Positions 54,641 to 63,954 of a DNA stretch of 64,000 bases are shown here, one piece after another. The DNA is taken from positions 40,353-104,352 of the forward strand of contig NZ_FZNQ01000010.1 of NCBI RefSeq assembly GCF_900188065.1. The letters run 5' to 3'. The stretch's first letter is position 1, and each line of letters opens with the position of its first letter. The notes under the pieces are model-generated. The model worked only from the letters and a program-made list of their open reading frames with translations. It had not been told where the DNA came from and ran no database searches. This stretch comes from Halorubrum vacuolatum (GTDB lineage: Archaea; Halobacteriota; Halobacteria; Halobacteriales; Haloferacaceae). Position numbers and translations under genes: made by a program.

Positions 54641-55599
54641 GCCCGAACCTCCAGCCCACGACGAAGCGCGACGTAGAGGCCCGCACAGACGAGGTCCGCG
54701 GTCGTACCGGGGTTTATCCCCCCGTCGACGAACGCCTCGGCCAGCGTCGTTGCGGCCGCGAGATCGACGTGGTCCGCGAGCGGGTCGGGGGGGTCAGCCG
54801 CCTCGTCGTCCGAGGACGCATCGATCCCCTCGATCACCGAGGCCGCCCGGCGGCTCGTCTCGCGAGCCACGTCGGCGTCATGGTTCGTCGCCACGAGCGT
54901 GTCCGGCTCGCGGGCGAGCTGATAGATAAACGCCCGTGCCGCCCGATCCGTCACCGCCCCCTCGTCTGCGAGGATCCGCTCCGCGATCCGGACGGTTCGG
55001 GGGAAGCCCTCGACCCACTCCTGAGCGTTGCGATCGGGGATTCCGCCCGGTTCCGCACCGAGTTCCATCACCTCACGGAGCGTTACGCCGCGCTCTCGGA
55101 GCGTGGAGGCGGCGCTCCCTCCGCGTCGAACGTCGAGCGCGTCGGCCGCCACCGGTGGGTCGTCGACGGCGACGTCGACGTGTTCGAAGGCGGTATAAAA
55201 AGCGACCGCGTCCGCGACGGTCGTCCGTCGCACCACCCGATCGACCGCCTCTGGAGTGACGGTCCCGCTGGGCGCGACGGTGTCGTCGACCGTCGCCGCG
55301 AGTAGCGGGGTGAGCAGCAATAGACAGCCGAACTGGGTGTTCGTCCCCGCCCGGTCGGCCATCCCCCGGACTGCCCGCTCGAAGGAAGGACCGAGTGGCT
55401 CGCCGCGAGCGGCCGATTCGAGCCCGGCCCGTGCGCCGATCGACCCGCCGAGAAACGATTCGAATCGGAGATCGGTGAGGTCGCGCTCGCGGTCGACGTT
55501 TCCGGGCTTCGGGGTCCCTGCGACCTCCAGCAGGAGCGCGAGCGTCGCGTCGTCCACGGGATCACGGCCGTCGGGATCGCCGTTCGGCCGCCCCGTCAT
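54637..55599 (-). CDS. CitG/MdcB-family triphosphoribosyl-dephospho-CoA synthase-like
   Basis: 320 residues. Family segments are TPKPGNVDRERDLTDLRFES (N-terminal) and FGCLLLLTPLLAA plus the C-terminal FVDGGINPGTTADLV. In bacteria this fold makes the prosthetic group of citrate or malonate lyase. No such lyase genes are here, so the archaeal role is different and unknown. Overlaps DUF447 and the DUS gene by 4 bp each. Confidence 0.85.
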   Translation of the reverse strand: MTGRPNGDPDGRDPVDDATLALLLEVAGTPKPGNVDRERDLTDLRFESFLGGSIGARAGLESAARGEPLGPSFERAVRGMADRAGTNTQFGCLLLLTPLLAATVDDTVAPSGTVTPEAVDRVVRRTTVADAVAFYTAFEHVDVAVDDPPVAADALDVRRGGSAASTLRERGVTLREVMELGAEPGGIPDRNAQEWVEGFPRTVRIAERILADEGAVTDRAARAFIYQLAREPDTLVATNHDADVARETSRRAASVIEGIDASSDDEAADPPDPLADHVDLAAATTLAEAFVDGGINPGTTADLVCAGLYVALRRGLEVRA

Positions 55600-56483
55600 C
55601 GCGTCCCCCTCGGCGCGTCGGCCTCGCCCGGGAGCCGGCCAGTCCGCCAGTCGGCGATCGCGTCGGCGACCGCACGGATCGCCTCCGGGTCGGCTGGGCG
55701 GAACGGCCGCCCGACCCCCGCCGAACGGGTCGGGCGGGCGATGCTCACCGCGTCGGCTCCGTATGCCGCGTACTCGGTGACCGTCCGGCGGTCACGGACC
55801 CCGTTGTTGGCGACGAGGGTGAGCCCGAGGTCCTCGCCGTCGATCGCCTCCCGCAACTCGGCGATGGTGGCTTCGGAGTCCATCGCGTCGACGTGGATCC
55901 AGTCGGCACCGGCCCGCGCGATCGTCCGCGCGACGGCGACGAGGTCGACGCCGGACACCTCCGCGCGCACCTTGACGCTCGTCGTCGCGCCCGTGTCGGT
56001 GGCTGCCTTGACGTGTTCGTGAAGCCGTTCGTCGTCGCGGAGGAGCGACTCCCCGCACCCGGCAGCCCGAAGCTCCGGCTGTCGGCAGTGGGCGTTCACC
56101 TCACAGATCGCTCCATGGGCGGCACAGACGGCGGCGGCCTCACGGATCGGCGCCGGCGTGGCGCTTCGGAGGTTGAATCCGGGGCGGGGGGTCGTGTCTT
56201 CCCCTCGTTCGTCCCGTCCCCCGGCCACCGCCGAGAGCTGCTCGTCGATGAACCGGATCGGCGAGTCGGGGAGGAACTCGTTTCTGTCGCGTGCGACGAG
56301 TTCCTCGGCCGCACCTCTGCTTTTGGCGTCGAGCGCGATCCCGCCGAGGATCGCGACGTCGACGTGGGGTGCGAGCCCGCGGGCCCACGCCGCGTCCGAC
56401 TCGCCGCTGAGGCTGGCGGCCACGAGGAACGGGGTTGGCGGGGTGGAATCGTGCATGCGACCGCCGCCAGCGTCCGCGCTCAT
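55596..56483 (-). CDS. tRNA-dihydrouridine synthase-like (TIM-barrel FMN) protein
   Basis: 295 residues from the ATG at 56483, or 286 from the ATG at 56456 ([18 protein letters not shown]). The DUS catalytic sequence is present as [20 protein letters not shown] (~128-147): the Asn-x-x-x-Cys arrangement is altered to NAHCRQPEL, and the rest reads [14 protein letters not shown] and [13 protein letters not shown]. This is the divergent archaeal DUS type, seen in cofactor gene clusters. It overlaps cofD and the citG-like gene by 4 bp. Confidence 0.78.
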   Translation of the reverse strand: MSADAGGGRMHDSTPPTPFLVAASLSGESDAAWARGLAPHVDVAILGGIALDAKSRGAAEELVARDRNEFLPDSPIRFIDEQLSAVAGGRDERGEDTTPRPGFNLRSATPAPIREAAAVCAAHGAICEVNAHCRQPELRAAGCGESLLRDDERLHEHVKAATDTGATTSVKVRAEVSGVDLVAVARTIARAGADWIHVDAMDSEATIAELREAIDGEDLGLTLVANNGVRDRRTVTEYAAYGADAVSIARPTRSAGVGRPFRPADPEAIRAVADAIADWRTGRLPGEADAPRGTR

Positions 56484-57475
56484 GCGACCGCCTCCAGCGC
56501 CCGATCGCAGGCACGGGCGACGCGCTCGGCGTCGTCGGGACCGTCGATCCGCGTGTCGGTTCGCTCGACGTGGCGGGCGAGGTCGGTCGGATCCGACTCG
56601 TCGAGGACGAACGCGTCCGCGAACGGGTACGCCTCGGCGACGCCCGCCGTCGACGGCTCGTAGCCGACGCCCTCCATCAACTCTGCGGCGGGTCCCGAAA
56701 AGACCCGATCGCCGACGAACGGCGAAACCGCGACGACCGGGGTGGCCTCCAGCGCAGCCTCGAATCCCGGAAGCGCGAGCATCGGGCCGATGCTCGTCAC
56801 GGGGTTTGACGGGCCGATCACGACCGGGTTCACCAAGGCCTCCCGGACCGCCTCGGTCGGCTCCGCACGCTCCGCGCCGCGGAACTCCACGTCGTCGACG
56901 GCGGGCTCGGCCCGCCGGGCGACCCAGTACTCCTGAAAGTGGATCGTCCCGCCCGCCTCGGTGTGGATGAGCGTGGCGACGGGATCGTCGGACATCGGGA
57001 GGAGCGTATAGTCGAGTCCGAACGCCCGCGCGAGCGTCCGGGTGACGGCCGTGAGCGTGTGGCCCTCATCGAGGAGGCCGGTTCGGGTGAGGTGGACCGC
57101 GCGGTCGCGGTCGCCGATCTCCATGAACTCGGCGACGCCCGAGAATCGTCGCCAGCGGGCGATCTCCCGGCCCGACGTTTGGGCTGCCTCGTCGAGATAG
57201 CGGGGACCACTCTCCAAGCCTGCAGCCTCCGCAAGTCGCGAGAGCTCCGTGTGCGTCTCCGTGGTGTCGCCGTCGATCCCCCACCACCGGTCGCGGTCGA
57301 GGACGTCGCCGCCGGCGAAGAGGACGGTGTCGACGTCCGGGCAGACGAGGTGGCCGGCCAGCTCGACGTCGTCGCCGGTGTTGGCGACGACGGTCAGCTC
57401 GTCGGCCGGATACAGGCGCGCCGCGCCGTCGAGCAGCTTCGGCGTTCCCGTTCCCCCCGCAAGGAACGTGATCAT
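56480..57475 (-). CDS. cofD: 2-phospho-L-lactate transferase CofD
   Basis: 331 residues from the ATG at 57475 ([20 protein letters not shown]). It transfers the phosphoenolpyruvyl or 2-phospholactyl group onto FO, forming F420-0. [30 protein letters not shown] and [18 protein letters not shown] are family motifs. A TATA-like tatataaac (57537-57529, minus) is ~55 bp upstream. First gene of the cofD-DUS-citG-DUF447 operon. Confidence 0.95.
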   Translation of the reverse strand: MITFLAGGTGTPKLLDGAARLYPADELTVVANTGDDVELAGHLVCPDVDTVLFAGGDVLDRDRWWGIDGDTTETHTELSRLAEAAGLESGPRYLDEAAQTSGREIARWRRFSGVAEFMEIGDRDRAVHLTRTGLLDEGHTLTAVTRTLARAFGLDYTLLPMSDDPVATLIHTEAGGTIHFQEYWVARRAEPAVDDVEFRGAERAEPTEAVREALVNPVVIGPSNPVTSIGPMLALPGFEAALEATPVVAVSPFVGDRVFSGPAAELMEGVGYEPSTAGVAEAYPFADAFVLDESDPTDLARHVERTDTRIDGPDDAERVARACDRALEAVA

Positions 57476-57570
57476 GGAGAATGAAAAGCGACCCCGGGGT
57501 TTGTATCCTCGGCTCCGTGTCGGCGAGCGTTTATATACGCAGGTTCGCCCCGATCGCCCCGACCACGACC

Positions 57571-57686
57571 GCCGGCGCGCCCGCTCGGGCCTTTTCAAAG
57601 GTCCGAGCGGAGCGCGAGGGAGGGTGGCTGCGGCCGCGGGATTGCACCGCGGCCGCAGACGCCCGAGGCTGGGGAGGCGTGAGGCT
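57571..57686 (+). repeat. Structured intergenic element, copy B (two-hairpin family)
   Basis: gccggcgcgc (57571-57580); hairpin 1 with a 13-bp stem including one G-T wobble (57582-57609, CGCTCGGGCCTTT arm); GCGCGAGGGAG (57612-57622); hairpin 2, a perfect 12-bp stem CTGCGGCCGCGG with its complement (57628-57658, 7-nt loop); CGAGGCTGGGGAGG (57664-57677); then cgtgaggct. A TATA-like tttatata (57530-57537) lies ~41 bp upstream. Another TATA-like tttatata sits near 57735 between inverted arms cggtat/ataccg. These fill the 57476-57839 gap. Confidence 0.72.
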
Positions 57687-57839
57687 CGCGCTGACCCGTG
57701 GTCGTTTCGCGATGGGGGGCCTCTCCGGCGACGGTATTTATATACCGGCCTCGGCGATCGGTGATCCCAATCTCCGGGACACAGCGACCAGCAGCAGTGT
57801 TTGACATCCTCCGCCTCGATCCGCCGCTCCCTGATCTCC

Positions 57840-58736
57840 TTACTCGTCCACGGCGACACTCGTCTGCATCGCGTCCGTATTAAACGCGCTTCCCGCGCCG
57901 TCCGCGTCGAGGACGATGACGCCCGCGCCCGACCCCGTCACCGCATCGAACTCCTCGATCGCCAACTCGGCGGCCGTCTGCGCGTCGAGCCCAGATTCCA
58001 GGTACGAGACCGCCCGCTCGGTCAACGTCACGCGGGCGATATCCTCGCCCGCGCCGGTCGCGCTCGCGCCACCCGCGTCGGTACAAAAGAATCCCGAGCC
58101 GACCTGCGGCACGTCGCCGACGCGGCCCGCGAGCGCGAACGATCGGCCGCCGGTGGAGGTCGCGGCCGCGAACGTCTCACCGTCGCCGGCGACCGCGCCG
58201 ACGGTGTCGTGATCGGGGGCCTCGCGTTCGGAGCGCTCCCCCGCGTCGTCATCCCCCGACCCGAACCGGCTCGCGAGCCAGTCGAGGTGCGCCTCGATCC
58301 CCTCGTTCGGCGGGTCCTCCGACTCGTAGCGCTCGCGCTTTTCGTCCGTGAGCAGGTCCACGCCTGTCTCGATCCCGAACGCGTCCGCGAGGGCGACGGC
58401 GTGCTCGCCGGCGACGAAGATATGGGGCGTCTCCTCCGCGACGACGCGGGCGACCGAGACGGCGTGCTCGACGCCGGGCATCGAACAGACCGCGCCGATC
58501 CGCCGGTCCGCGGTCATCACGCCGGCGTCCGTGCGGACGACGCCGTCCGATTGCACCGCGCCGCCGACGCCCGCGTTGAACCGCGGGCTCGATTCGAGCA
58601 CCCGAACCGCCGCTTCCACCGCATCGAGCGGGGTCCCGGCCGCTGCGCCCGCCTTGGCCGCCTCGTCGAGCACCGCTTGCCGCGGTTCCGGTTGCTCGGG
58701 GGCACTCCCGGCACCGCCGTGGACGATCACGCGCAT
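57840..58736 (-). CDS. Isoaspartyl peptidase/L-asparaginase (Ntn hydrolase)
   Basis: 298 residues. It cleaves isoaspartyl peptides or asparagine after self-cleaving before Thr178 (sequence [10 protein letters not shown]), which becomes the N-terminal nucleophile. N-terminal [11 protein letters not shown] and C-terminal [28 protein letters not shown] are family segments. The gene is on the opposite strand to copy B and ends 153 bp past it. Confidence 0.93.
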   Translation of the reverse strand: MRVIVHGGAGSAPEQPEPRQAVLDEAAKAGAAAGTPLDAVEAAVRVLESSPRFNAGVGGAVQSDGVVRTDAGVMTADRRIGAVCSMPGVEHAVSVARVVAEETPHIFVAGEHAVALADAFGIETGVDLLTDEKRERYESEDPPNEGIEAHLDWLASRFGSGDDDAGERSEREAPDHDTVGAVAGDGETFAAATSTGGRSFALAGRVGDVPQVGSGFFCTDAGGASATGAGEDIARVTLTERAVSYLESGLDAQTAAELAIEEFDAVTGSGAGVIVLDADGAGSAFNTDAMQTSVAVDE

Positions 58737-58939
58737 GGCTGTGGGTCCGCCGACGGTGAGTTAAAAGGGTCGAAAGTGGCGGCCCGGAAACACGCCGTCG
58801 ACGGGTGGGGTGATCGAACCTCCGGCAATCGTTGCACCGATCCACCGAAACCGGGGGATGGCGGTCGGATCGTCGTCGTCGTGCGACCTAGGGGAAAACG
58901 GCAGGCACTTTAGGTCGGTACGAGAAGCCACGAACGTTC

Positions 58940-60202
58940 ATGAGCTACGACAAAGTCGAAGTCCCCGAGGACGGTGAGGCCATCACGCTCGCCGACGAGG
59001 AGACCGGCGAGTTGGACGTCCCGGAGAACCCCATCATCCCGATCATCCACGGCGACGGGATCGGCACGGACGTCGGCCCCGCCGCCCAGCAGGTGCTCGA
59101 TGCGGCCGCCGAGGCCACCGGGCGCTCCATCGCGTGGATGCGCGTTTACGCCGGCGCCTCCGCCCGAGACAAGTACGGCGAGAACCTCCCCGAGGACACC
59201 GTCTCCGCGATCCGCGAACACCGCGTCGCGATCAAGGGCCCGCTCACGACCCCCGTCGGATCCGGGTTCCGCTCGCTCAACGTCGCGCTGCGAAAGACGC
59301 TCGACGCGTACGCGAACGTCCGACCGACCTACTACCTCGATGGCGTCCCCTCGCCGGTCAAAGCGCCCGAGAAGATGGACATGGTCATCTTCCGTGAGAA
59401 CACCGAGGACGTGTACGCCGGGATCGAGTGGGAGGCCGGCACCGACGAGGTCGAGACGGTGCGTGCGTTCGTCGAGGACGAGATGGGCGTCGATGACGTC
59501 ATCCACGACGGCCCGGTCGGCATCGGGATCAAGCCGATCACCGAGTTCGGATCCAAGCGGCTCATCCGTGAGGCGTTCGATTACGCGCTTGAGAACGACC
59601 GTGACTCCGTCACGCTCGTCCACAAGGGGAACATCATGAAGTTCACCGAGGCGGCGTTCCGCGACTGGGGCTACGAGCTCGCCGAGGAGGAGTACGGCGA
59701 CGAACTCATCACCGAGGACGAACTGTGGGACGAGCACGACGGCGACCAGCCCGAGGGGACGGTCGTGGTGAAAGACCGGATCGCGGACAACATGCTCCAG
59801 CAGGTGCTGACCCGGACCGATGAGTACGACGTGATCGCGACGATGAACCTGAACGGCGACTACTTCTCCGATGCCGCTGGCGCACAGATCGGCGGACTCG
59901 GTATCGCGCCCGGGATCAACCGCGGACACGGTCGTGCGCTCGCCGAGCCGGTTCACGGCTCCGCGCCCAAGTACGCCGGCGAGGACAAGGTGAACCCGAC
60001 CGCGATGATCCTCTCAGGTCGCGAGATGCTCGATTACCTCGGCTGGAAGGACGCCGCGGACCTCGTCCGTGACGCCGTCGAGGAGACCATCTCCTCGGGG
60101 AAGGTCACCTACGACCTCCACCGCCAGATCGACGGCGGCGAGAAGCTCGCGACGAGCGAGTTCGCCGACGCCATCGTCGAAAATATCGAAAAGCTGTCGT
60201 AG
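58940..60202 (+). CDS. icd: Isocitrate dehydrogenase (NADP)
   Basis: 420 residues. It oxidises isocitrate to 2-oxoglutarate in the TCA cycle. IIPIIHGDGIGTDV, KGPLTTPVGSGFRSLNVALR (substrate Ser and Arg residues), FRENTEDVYAGIEW, and ANLNGDYFSDAAGAQIGGLG-like C-terminal metal-binding (MNLNGDYFSDAAGAQIGGLG) are visible. The length is standard. A hairpin and T-run lie just after the stop. Confidence 0.96.
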   Translation: MSYDKVEVPEDGEAITLADEETGELDVPENPIIPIIHGDGIGTDVGPAAQQVLDAAAEATGRSIAWMRVYAGASARDKYGENLPEDTVSAIREHRVAIKGPLTTPVGSGFRSLNVALRKTLDAYANVRPTYYLDGVPSPVKAPEKMDMVIFRENTEDVYAGIEWEAGTDEVETVRAFVEDEMGVDDVIHDGPVGIGIKPITEFGSKRLIREAFDYALENDRDSVTLVHKGNIMKFTEAAFRDWGYELAEEEYGDELITEDELWDEHDGDQPEGTVVVKDRIADNMLQQVLTRTDEYDVIATMNLNGDYFSDAAGAQIGGLGIAPGINRGHGRALAEPVHGSAPKYAGEDKVNPTAMILSGREMLDYLGWKDAADLVRDAVEETISSGKVTYDLHRQIDGGEKLATSEFADAIVENIEKLS

Positions 60203-60206
60203 ACAG

Positions 60207-60232
60207 CCTTTTTCGCTCCCAGCATAGCTGGG
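60207..60232 (+). terminator. Possible icd terminator (T-run plus hairpin)
   Basis: ccttttt at 60207-60213 is followed by the hairpin CCCAGC-ATA-GCTGGG (60218-60232). Archaeal termination mainly needs the T-run, so the hairpin is supportive only. Confidence 0.45.
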
Positions 60233-60570
60233 ACAACCGCCCTCGATGGTTATTTGCCTCACCGAGCCACCTCGCGGGCGCGTTCTATCAGGCTTGATCG
60301 CTATCTATCTCTATTGTTGTTACATCGACACTTATACCGATCGAACGCTGTGTGCTATTCGGTGACAAACCACTAATGTACGAATCCGAGCCGATCCACA
60401 CCAGCACGCGGATACCCCCTGCCACATCGATCGACCGATCGAACCAGCGCCCCGACGCAGCGTCCTCGCGCGATGACGCTCCCGTCGCCGTCAGCCGAAT
60501 CGTTCCCTCCGTACGGGACTGAGTCGATGGCGACACCCCCGTTCTCGTTTTTATAAACTGACCACTGGCG

Positions 60571-60674
60571 GTCGGCGCGCTCCGGTGAGCGCCCGGAGGG
60601 CGCGACACCGAGCGCGAGGGAGCCCACGGCTGGTTGATAAACCAGCCGTGGCGAGGCTGGGGAGGTGTGAGGCT
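60571..60674 (+). repeat. Structured intergenic element, copy C (two-hairpin family)
   Basis: gtcggcgcgc (60571-60580); hairpin 1, 10 bp with a 2-nt bulge (60576-60604); agcgcgagggag (60611-60622); hairpin 2, a perfect 12-bp stem CCACGGCTGGTT with its complement and GATA loop (60624-60651); CGAGGCTGGGGAGG (60652-60665); tgtgaggct (60666-60674). A TATA-like tttttataaa (60548-60557) lies just upstream. The rest of the 60233-60917 gap has several TATA-like sequences (60730, 60765, 60850, 60862) and a small hairpin (60822-60837), but no supported gene. Confidence 0.72.
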
Positions 60675-60917
60675 GGGGTGCTCACTCCTCGCTCGTCGCT
60701 CCACCGGCTACTCCGGGTCACCGTCACCACTTATAAACACCAACACGACCCCTCAAGACTGATTATACACAACCCGAGCAACCAACCGCTCAATTTGCAC
60801 GCTTCAGCGGCCGGGTGTTTTAGACGAGGATTCGTCTGAACTACACTATTTAAATGGGAGTTTATAAATAGTCGTCAGCCCACGACGCCACCCGATACCG
60901 TCGCCGACGGCGCTCGC

Positions 60918-62519
60918 CTACCGAACGGTGAGCAGCCGCCGGAGGATGTCGCCGTATGCCGGCCGGGTGATGAGCACGCCGATGAGCACGCCGAGGATGG
61001 TGAAGATGGCGAACCCGGAGAGGTCACCGAGGCTCAACACCATGAGCGGCGACATCGCGATGATCGTCGTGGCGGCGGCTGCGCCGATCACCCAGAAGGC
61101 ACGTCTGAACCGTGAGTCGAACACCTTCCGGGATTTGACCTCGCCCTCGCTCATCACCTCGTCGGCGATGATCACGAGGTCGTCCACCCCCGTGCCGACC
61201 ACGGCGATGAAGCCCGCGATGACCGCTAACTCGATCGGATAGCCGACGAGCGCGGCGAACCCGAGCAGCGCGTACACCTCCGCGAGCGCCGTGACGATCA
61301 TCGGCAGCGCGACCTTCGGCTCCCGGTAGCGGAGGAAGACCATCCCGGCCACCGCGAAGATGGCGAAGACGCCGGTGATCATCGCGTAGAACCGGAAGTT
61401 CTCACCCTGCGTGGGCGAGATGAACGCGGAGGTCCCCTCGCCGGCGATATCGAGTTCGGCCGGGAGCGCACCGGCGCGCAGGTTGATCGACACCTGCTGG
61501 GCGTCCTCGAAGGAGGTCGTGGTCAGCCGGAAGTTGCCGGAGTCCGCCCACGTTCCGCCGACCATGCTCTCCGCGAGCCCGTCGTCCATCCCGAACGCGT
61601 TGACGACCTCGCCGTCGACGACGAGCAGGAGACACGGCTCGTTCGTCTCCCCGACCGGGTCCTCCATGTAGGTACAGCGGGCCCCACCCGTGTCGGAGGC
61701 TACCCCGCGATCGACCACGGCGTCCTGGAAGCGGTGTGCCGGCGACTGCTCGCCCTCGGGCGCCTCGTTGATCACCGAGACGGGAACGTACGGCTGGTCG
61801 TTCTCGTCGCGGCTGGCGGTCCCGATGTTCTCGAAGTCGTCCTGAACGAGCACTTCCTCTTCGACGCCGAGACCGTCTTCGGCATCCTCATCGGGATAGC
61901 CGATGTCGATCTGGACGGTCCCACGGTCTTCGAGCAGGTCGATCACGTCCTGGCGTCCCTCGCCGGGCACCTCGACGAGCATGAACCACTCGCCGGTGAT
62001 CGACTGGACCTGCTGGACGCTCCCCCCGGAGAGACCGGCCTCGTTGATCGTTCCGCGAATGACGGACTCGGCGGCCTCTCGGGTTTCAGCGGTGACGCCA
62101 CGTCTGATGTCGTTGTAGGCGTAGCCGGAGGCGTCCATCGCGGACCGGAACTCGTCCTCGGTGACGTCGGGGTCGGTCACCTCGACCTCGCCGCCCTGTT
62201 CGTCCAACTCTTCGGCGTTCACCTCCCTCGCGGAGACGCCCTCGAGCTGCTCGGCGACGTTCGCGGCCACCTCGCTTGGGTTGTCCCCATCGAACTCAAC
62301 GCCTGTGGCGGTGTAGCCGATCAACGGGGCGCGGATGCGTGTCCCGCCGGCCAGATCGAGCCCGTACTGGAGGTTCGTCAGTCCCTGCCGGGCCTCATCA
62401 GGGTCCTCACCCGGTGCGGTGTCGGGTGCGAACTGCGGCGCGAAGAGCGCGACGGACGCGGCGATGATCACGACGACGAGCAACAGGACGCGCCAGTTTT
62501 GCTTGATCGGGTCCAACAT
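60918..62519 (-). CDS. secD: Protein translocase subunit SecD
   Basis: 533 residues. One N-terminal helix (~12-31), a large extracellular domain (~35-370) with LQYGLDLAGGTRIRAPL and GALPAELDI, then five helices including VIAGFIAVVGTGVDDLVIIA. With SecF it uses the proton or ion gradient to aid late export through SecYE. Overlaps the SecF stop by 1 bp. Confidence 0.95.
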   Translation of the reverse strand: MLDPIKQNWRVLLLVVVIIAASVALFAPQFAPDTAPGEDPDEARQGLTNLQYGLDLAGGTRIRAPLIGYTATGVEFDGDNPSEVAANVAEQLEGVSAREVNAEELDEQGGEVEVTDPDVTEDEFRSAMDASGYAYNDIRRGVTAETREAAESVIRGTINEAGLSGGSVQQVQSITGEWFMLVEVPGEGRQDVIDLLEDRGTVQIDIGYPDEDAEDGLGVEEEVLVQDDFENIGTASRDENDQPYVPVSVINEAPEGEQSPAHRFQDAVVDRGVASDTGGARCTYMEDPVGETNEPCLLLVVDGEVVNAFGMDDGLAESMVGGTWADSGNFRLTTTSFEDAQQVSINLRAGALPAELDIAGEGTSAFISPTQGENFRFYAMITGVFAIFAVAGMVFLRYREPKVALPMIVTALAEVYALLGFAALVGYPIELAVIAGFIAVVGTGVDDLVIIADEVMSEGEVKSRKVFDSRFRRAFWVIGAAAATTIIAMSPLMVLSLGDLSGFAIFTILGVLIGVLITRPAYGDILRRLLTVR

Positions 62520-63409
62520 CAGCGGCTCACCCCCTCGAATTTGTACCAGCGGAGCAGGGTCACGTTCATCAGATACGTGTTCATCAGGTCCGCACAGAGC
62601 CCGATCGCGAGGATGATCCCGATGTCTCGGAGCAGGTCGATCCCGAAGAGCGTCGCGATGATCGCCATCACGATCATCGCCGCCATCGACGTGACGGTCA
62701 TCGTTACCCCGGTCCGCATCGCCCGGCTCACGGACTCATAGAAGTCGCCGGTTCGGCGTAACACCGAGTTGTTCAACAGGATGTCCGAGTCGACGCTGTA
62801 TCCGATGATCATGAGCAGCGCCGCGACCGTCCCGAGCGTCATCTCGATCCCGAGCAGGTTCATCGCCGCGATCGGGATGATGATGTCCGAAAAGGCGGAC
62901 GCGACGACCGCGATGGAGGGGACGAACGTCCGGAACAGCGCGAAGACGAGAACGCTCATTCCGAGGAAGGCGATGGCGACGCCGAACAGCGCGGTCTGTG
63001 CCGTATCCGCGGCGAAGGATGCGGAGACCTGATCGACGGCGTCGATGGTCAGCCCACCGGCTTCGGCTTGGTCCTCGAGGTCGCTCGCCATATCCCCCGT
63101 CTCCTCACCGCCCGGATCGGCCCGGAAGGTGACGACGACGACGTCGTCCGCGGGGATCGCTCGGACGGAATCCGGCTCCTGTTCGAACGCCGCGTCGATG
63201 CGTTCCTGCATGTCCCCTTCGCCGTCGTCGGCGAGCCTGATCTCCACGCCGCCGGTGAACTCGAGCCCCAGATTCGCCGGGGCACCCGTCATGAGGTACC
63301 ACCCGCCGATGATCGCGAGCGCCAACGCGAGCACCGCCAGCGGAACCAGCACGAGCTGCCGGTTCGTGTAGTCGGTGTAATCGACTTCCGGCACCTCGAT
63401 CGATCTCAT
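62519..63409 (-). CDS. secF: Protein translocase subunit SecF
   Basis: 296 residues. Helix 1 (~20-42), extracellular domain starting LGLEFTGGVEIRLA, then five helices with IIGYSVDSDILLNNSVLRRT, the SecD/F helix-4 signature. It is first in the secF-secD pair, the usual haloarchaeal order. Starts at ATG 63409 (MRSIEVPEVDYTDYTN). Confidence 0.95.
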   Translation of the reverse strand: MRSIEVPEVDYTDYTNRQLVLVPLAVLALALAIIGGWYLMTGAPANLGLEFTGGVEIRLADDGEGDMQERIDAAFEQEPDSVRAIPADDVVVVTFRADPGGEETGDMASDLEDQAEAGGLTIDAVDQVSASFAADTAQTALFGVAIAFLGMSVLVFALFRTFVPSIAVVASAFSDIIIPIAAMNLLGIEMTLGTVAALLMIIGYSVDSDILLNNSVLRRTGDFYESVSRAMRTGVTMTVTSMAAMIVMAIIATLFGIDLLRDIGIILAIGLCADLMNTYLMNVTLLRWYKFEGVSR

Positions 63410-63567
63410 TGAAACGGCTTCGTCCGTCAGGGTGAATAAGCCTTCTTATCTCTTGAGTGGGCGGATGGCCCGCTCCGCCGCGGTTGCGGTTGCGGATGCG
63501 TGGAAAAACGAGCGGGACGCACGATCGCGGCGAAACGGGTTTGTCGCTGCGCGTACGCCGTTACCAT

Positions 63568-63903
63568 ATGACACTACCGATCGCCTCCCGTGTCGTCCTC
63601 TCGTACCCGAACGGGCTGAGCACGTGGGGCCGTGATCAGATCGGGACGGACCGCTATCGTGGCTACTTCCGCCGTGTCCTCGGCGAGGTGGCCGTCGGCG
63701 ACGAGCGCGAGGAGTTCGTCGACATCGGCTGTTGTGGCGACAGCCTCGACATCCCGTTCCGCATCGAACGGATCGAGGACGCCGAGGGCCGCTCGCTCGA
63801 CCGTGCCGTCGTCGACGCCGACACCGAGGTCGTCTACACGACCCACGACGGCGACGTCGAGGGGGGCTGGCTCGTCCAGAGCGCGGCCGGTCCACAGGAG
63901 TGA
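63568..63903 (+). CDS. Conserved haloarchaeal protein of unknown function
   Basis: 111 residues from the ATG at 63568 (MTLPIASRVVLSYPNGL). It is acidic, without membrane helices, and contains DIGCCGDSLDIPF, a vicinal Cys pair. No motif is recognised. The TGA (63901-63903) directly abuts the end of an IS200/IS605-type element. Confidence 0.75.
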   Translation: MTLPIASRVVLSYPNGLSTWGRDQIGTDRYRGYFRRVLGEVAVGDEREEFVDIGCCGDSLDIPFRIERIEDAEGRSLDRAVVDADTEVVYTTHDGDVEGGWLVQSAAGPQE

Positions 63904-63950
63904 GGTTGACATCCTCCCCGCCCTAAAGGGCGAGGATTCCCGAGCGTTGG
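63904..63950 (-). mobile_element. Right end of an IS200/IS605-family (IS1341/tnpB) element
   Basis: gttgacatcctccccgccct and aaagggcgaggattcc form a terminal imperfect hairpin: ATCCT, a CCC bulge, CGCCC, TAAA loop, GGGCG, AGGAT (63911-63937). This is the characteristic right-end stem of haloarchaeal tnpB elements and overlaps the 3' part of the guide (omega) RNA. The rest of the element is beyond the window. Confidence 0.8.
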
Positions 63951-63954
63951 GATA

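Noticed and set aside
57800..57825. tttgacatcctccgcc, resembling the tnpB element right end
   Set aside because: The match ends before the hairpin and no complementary arm follows; it is probably coincidence.
60376..60522. A 48-residue ORF (MYESEPIH) in the icd-secD gap
   Set aside because: No TATA at suitable spacing, no recognisable motif, composition not protein-like.
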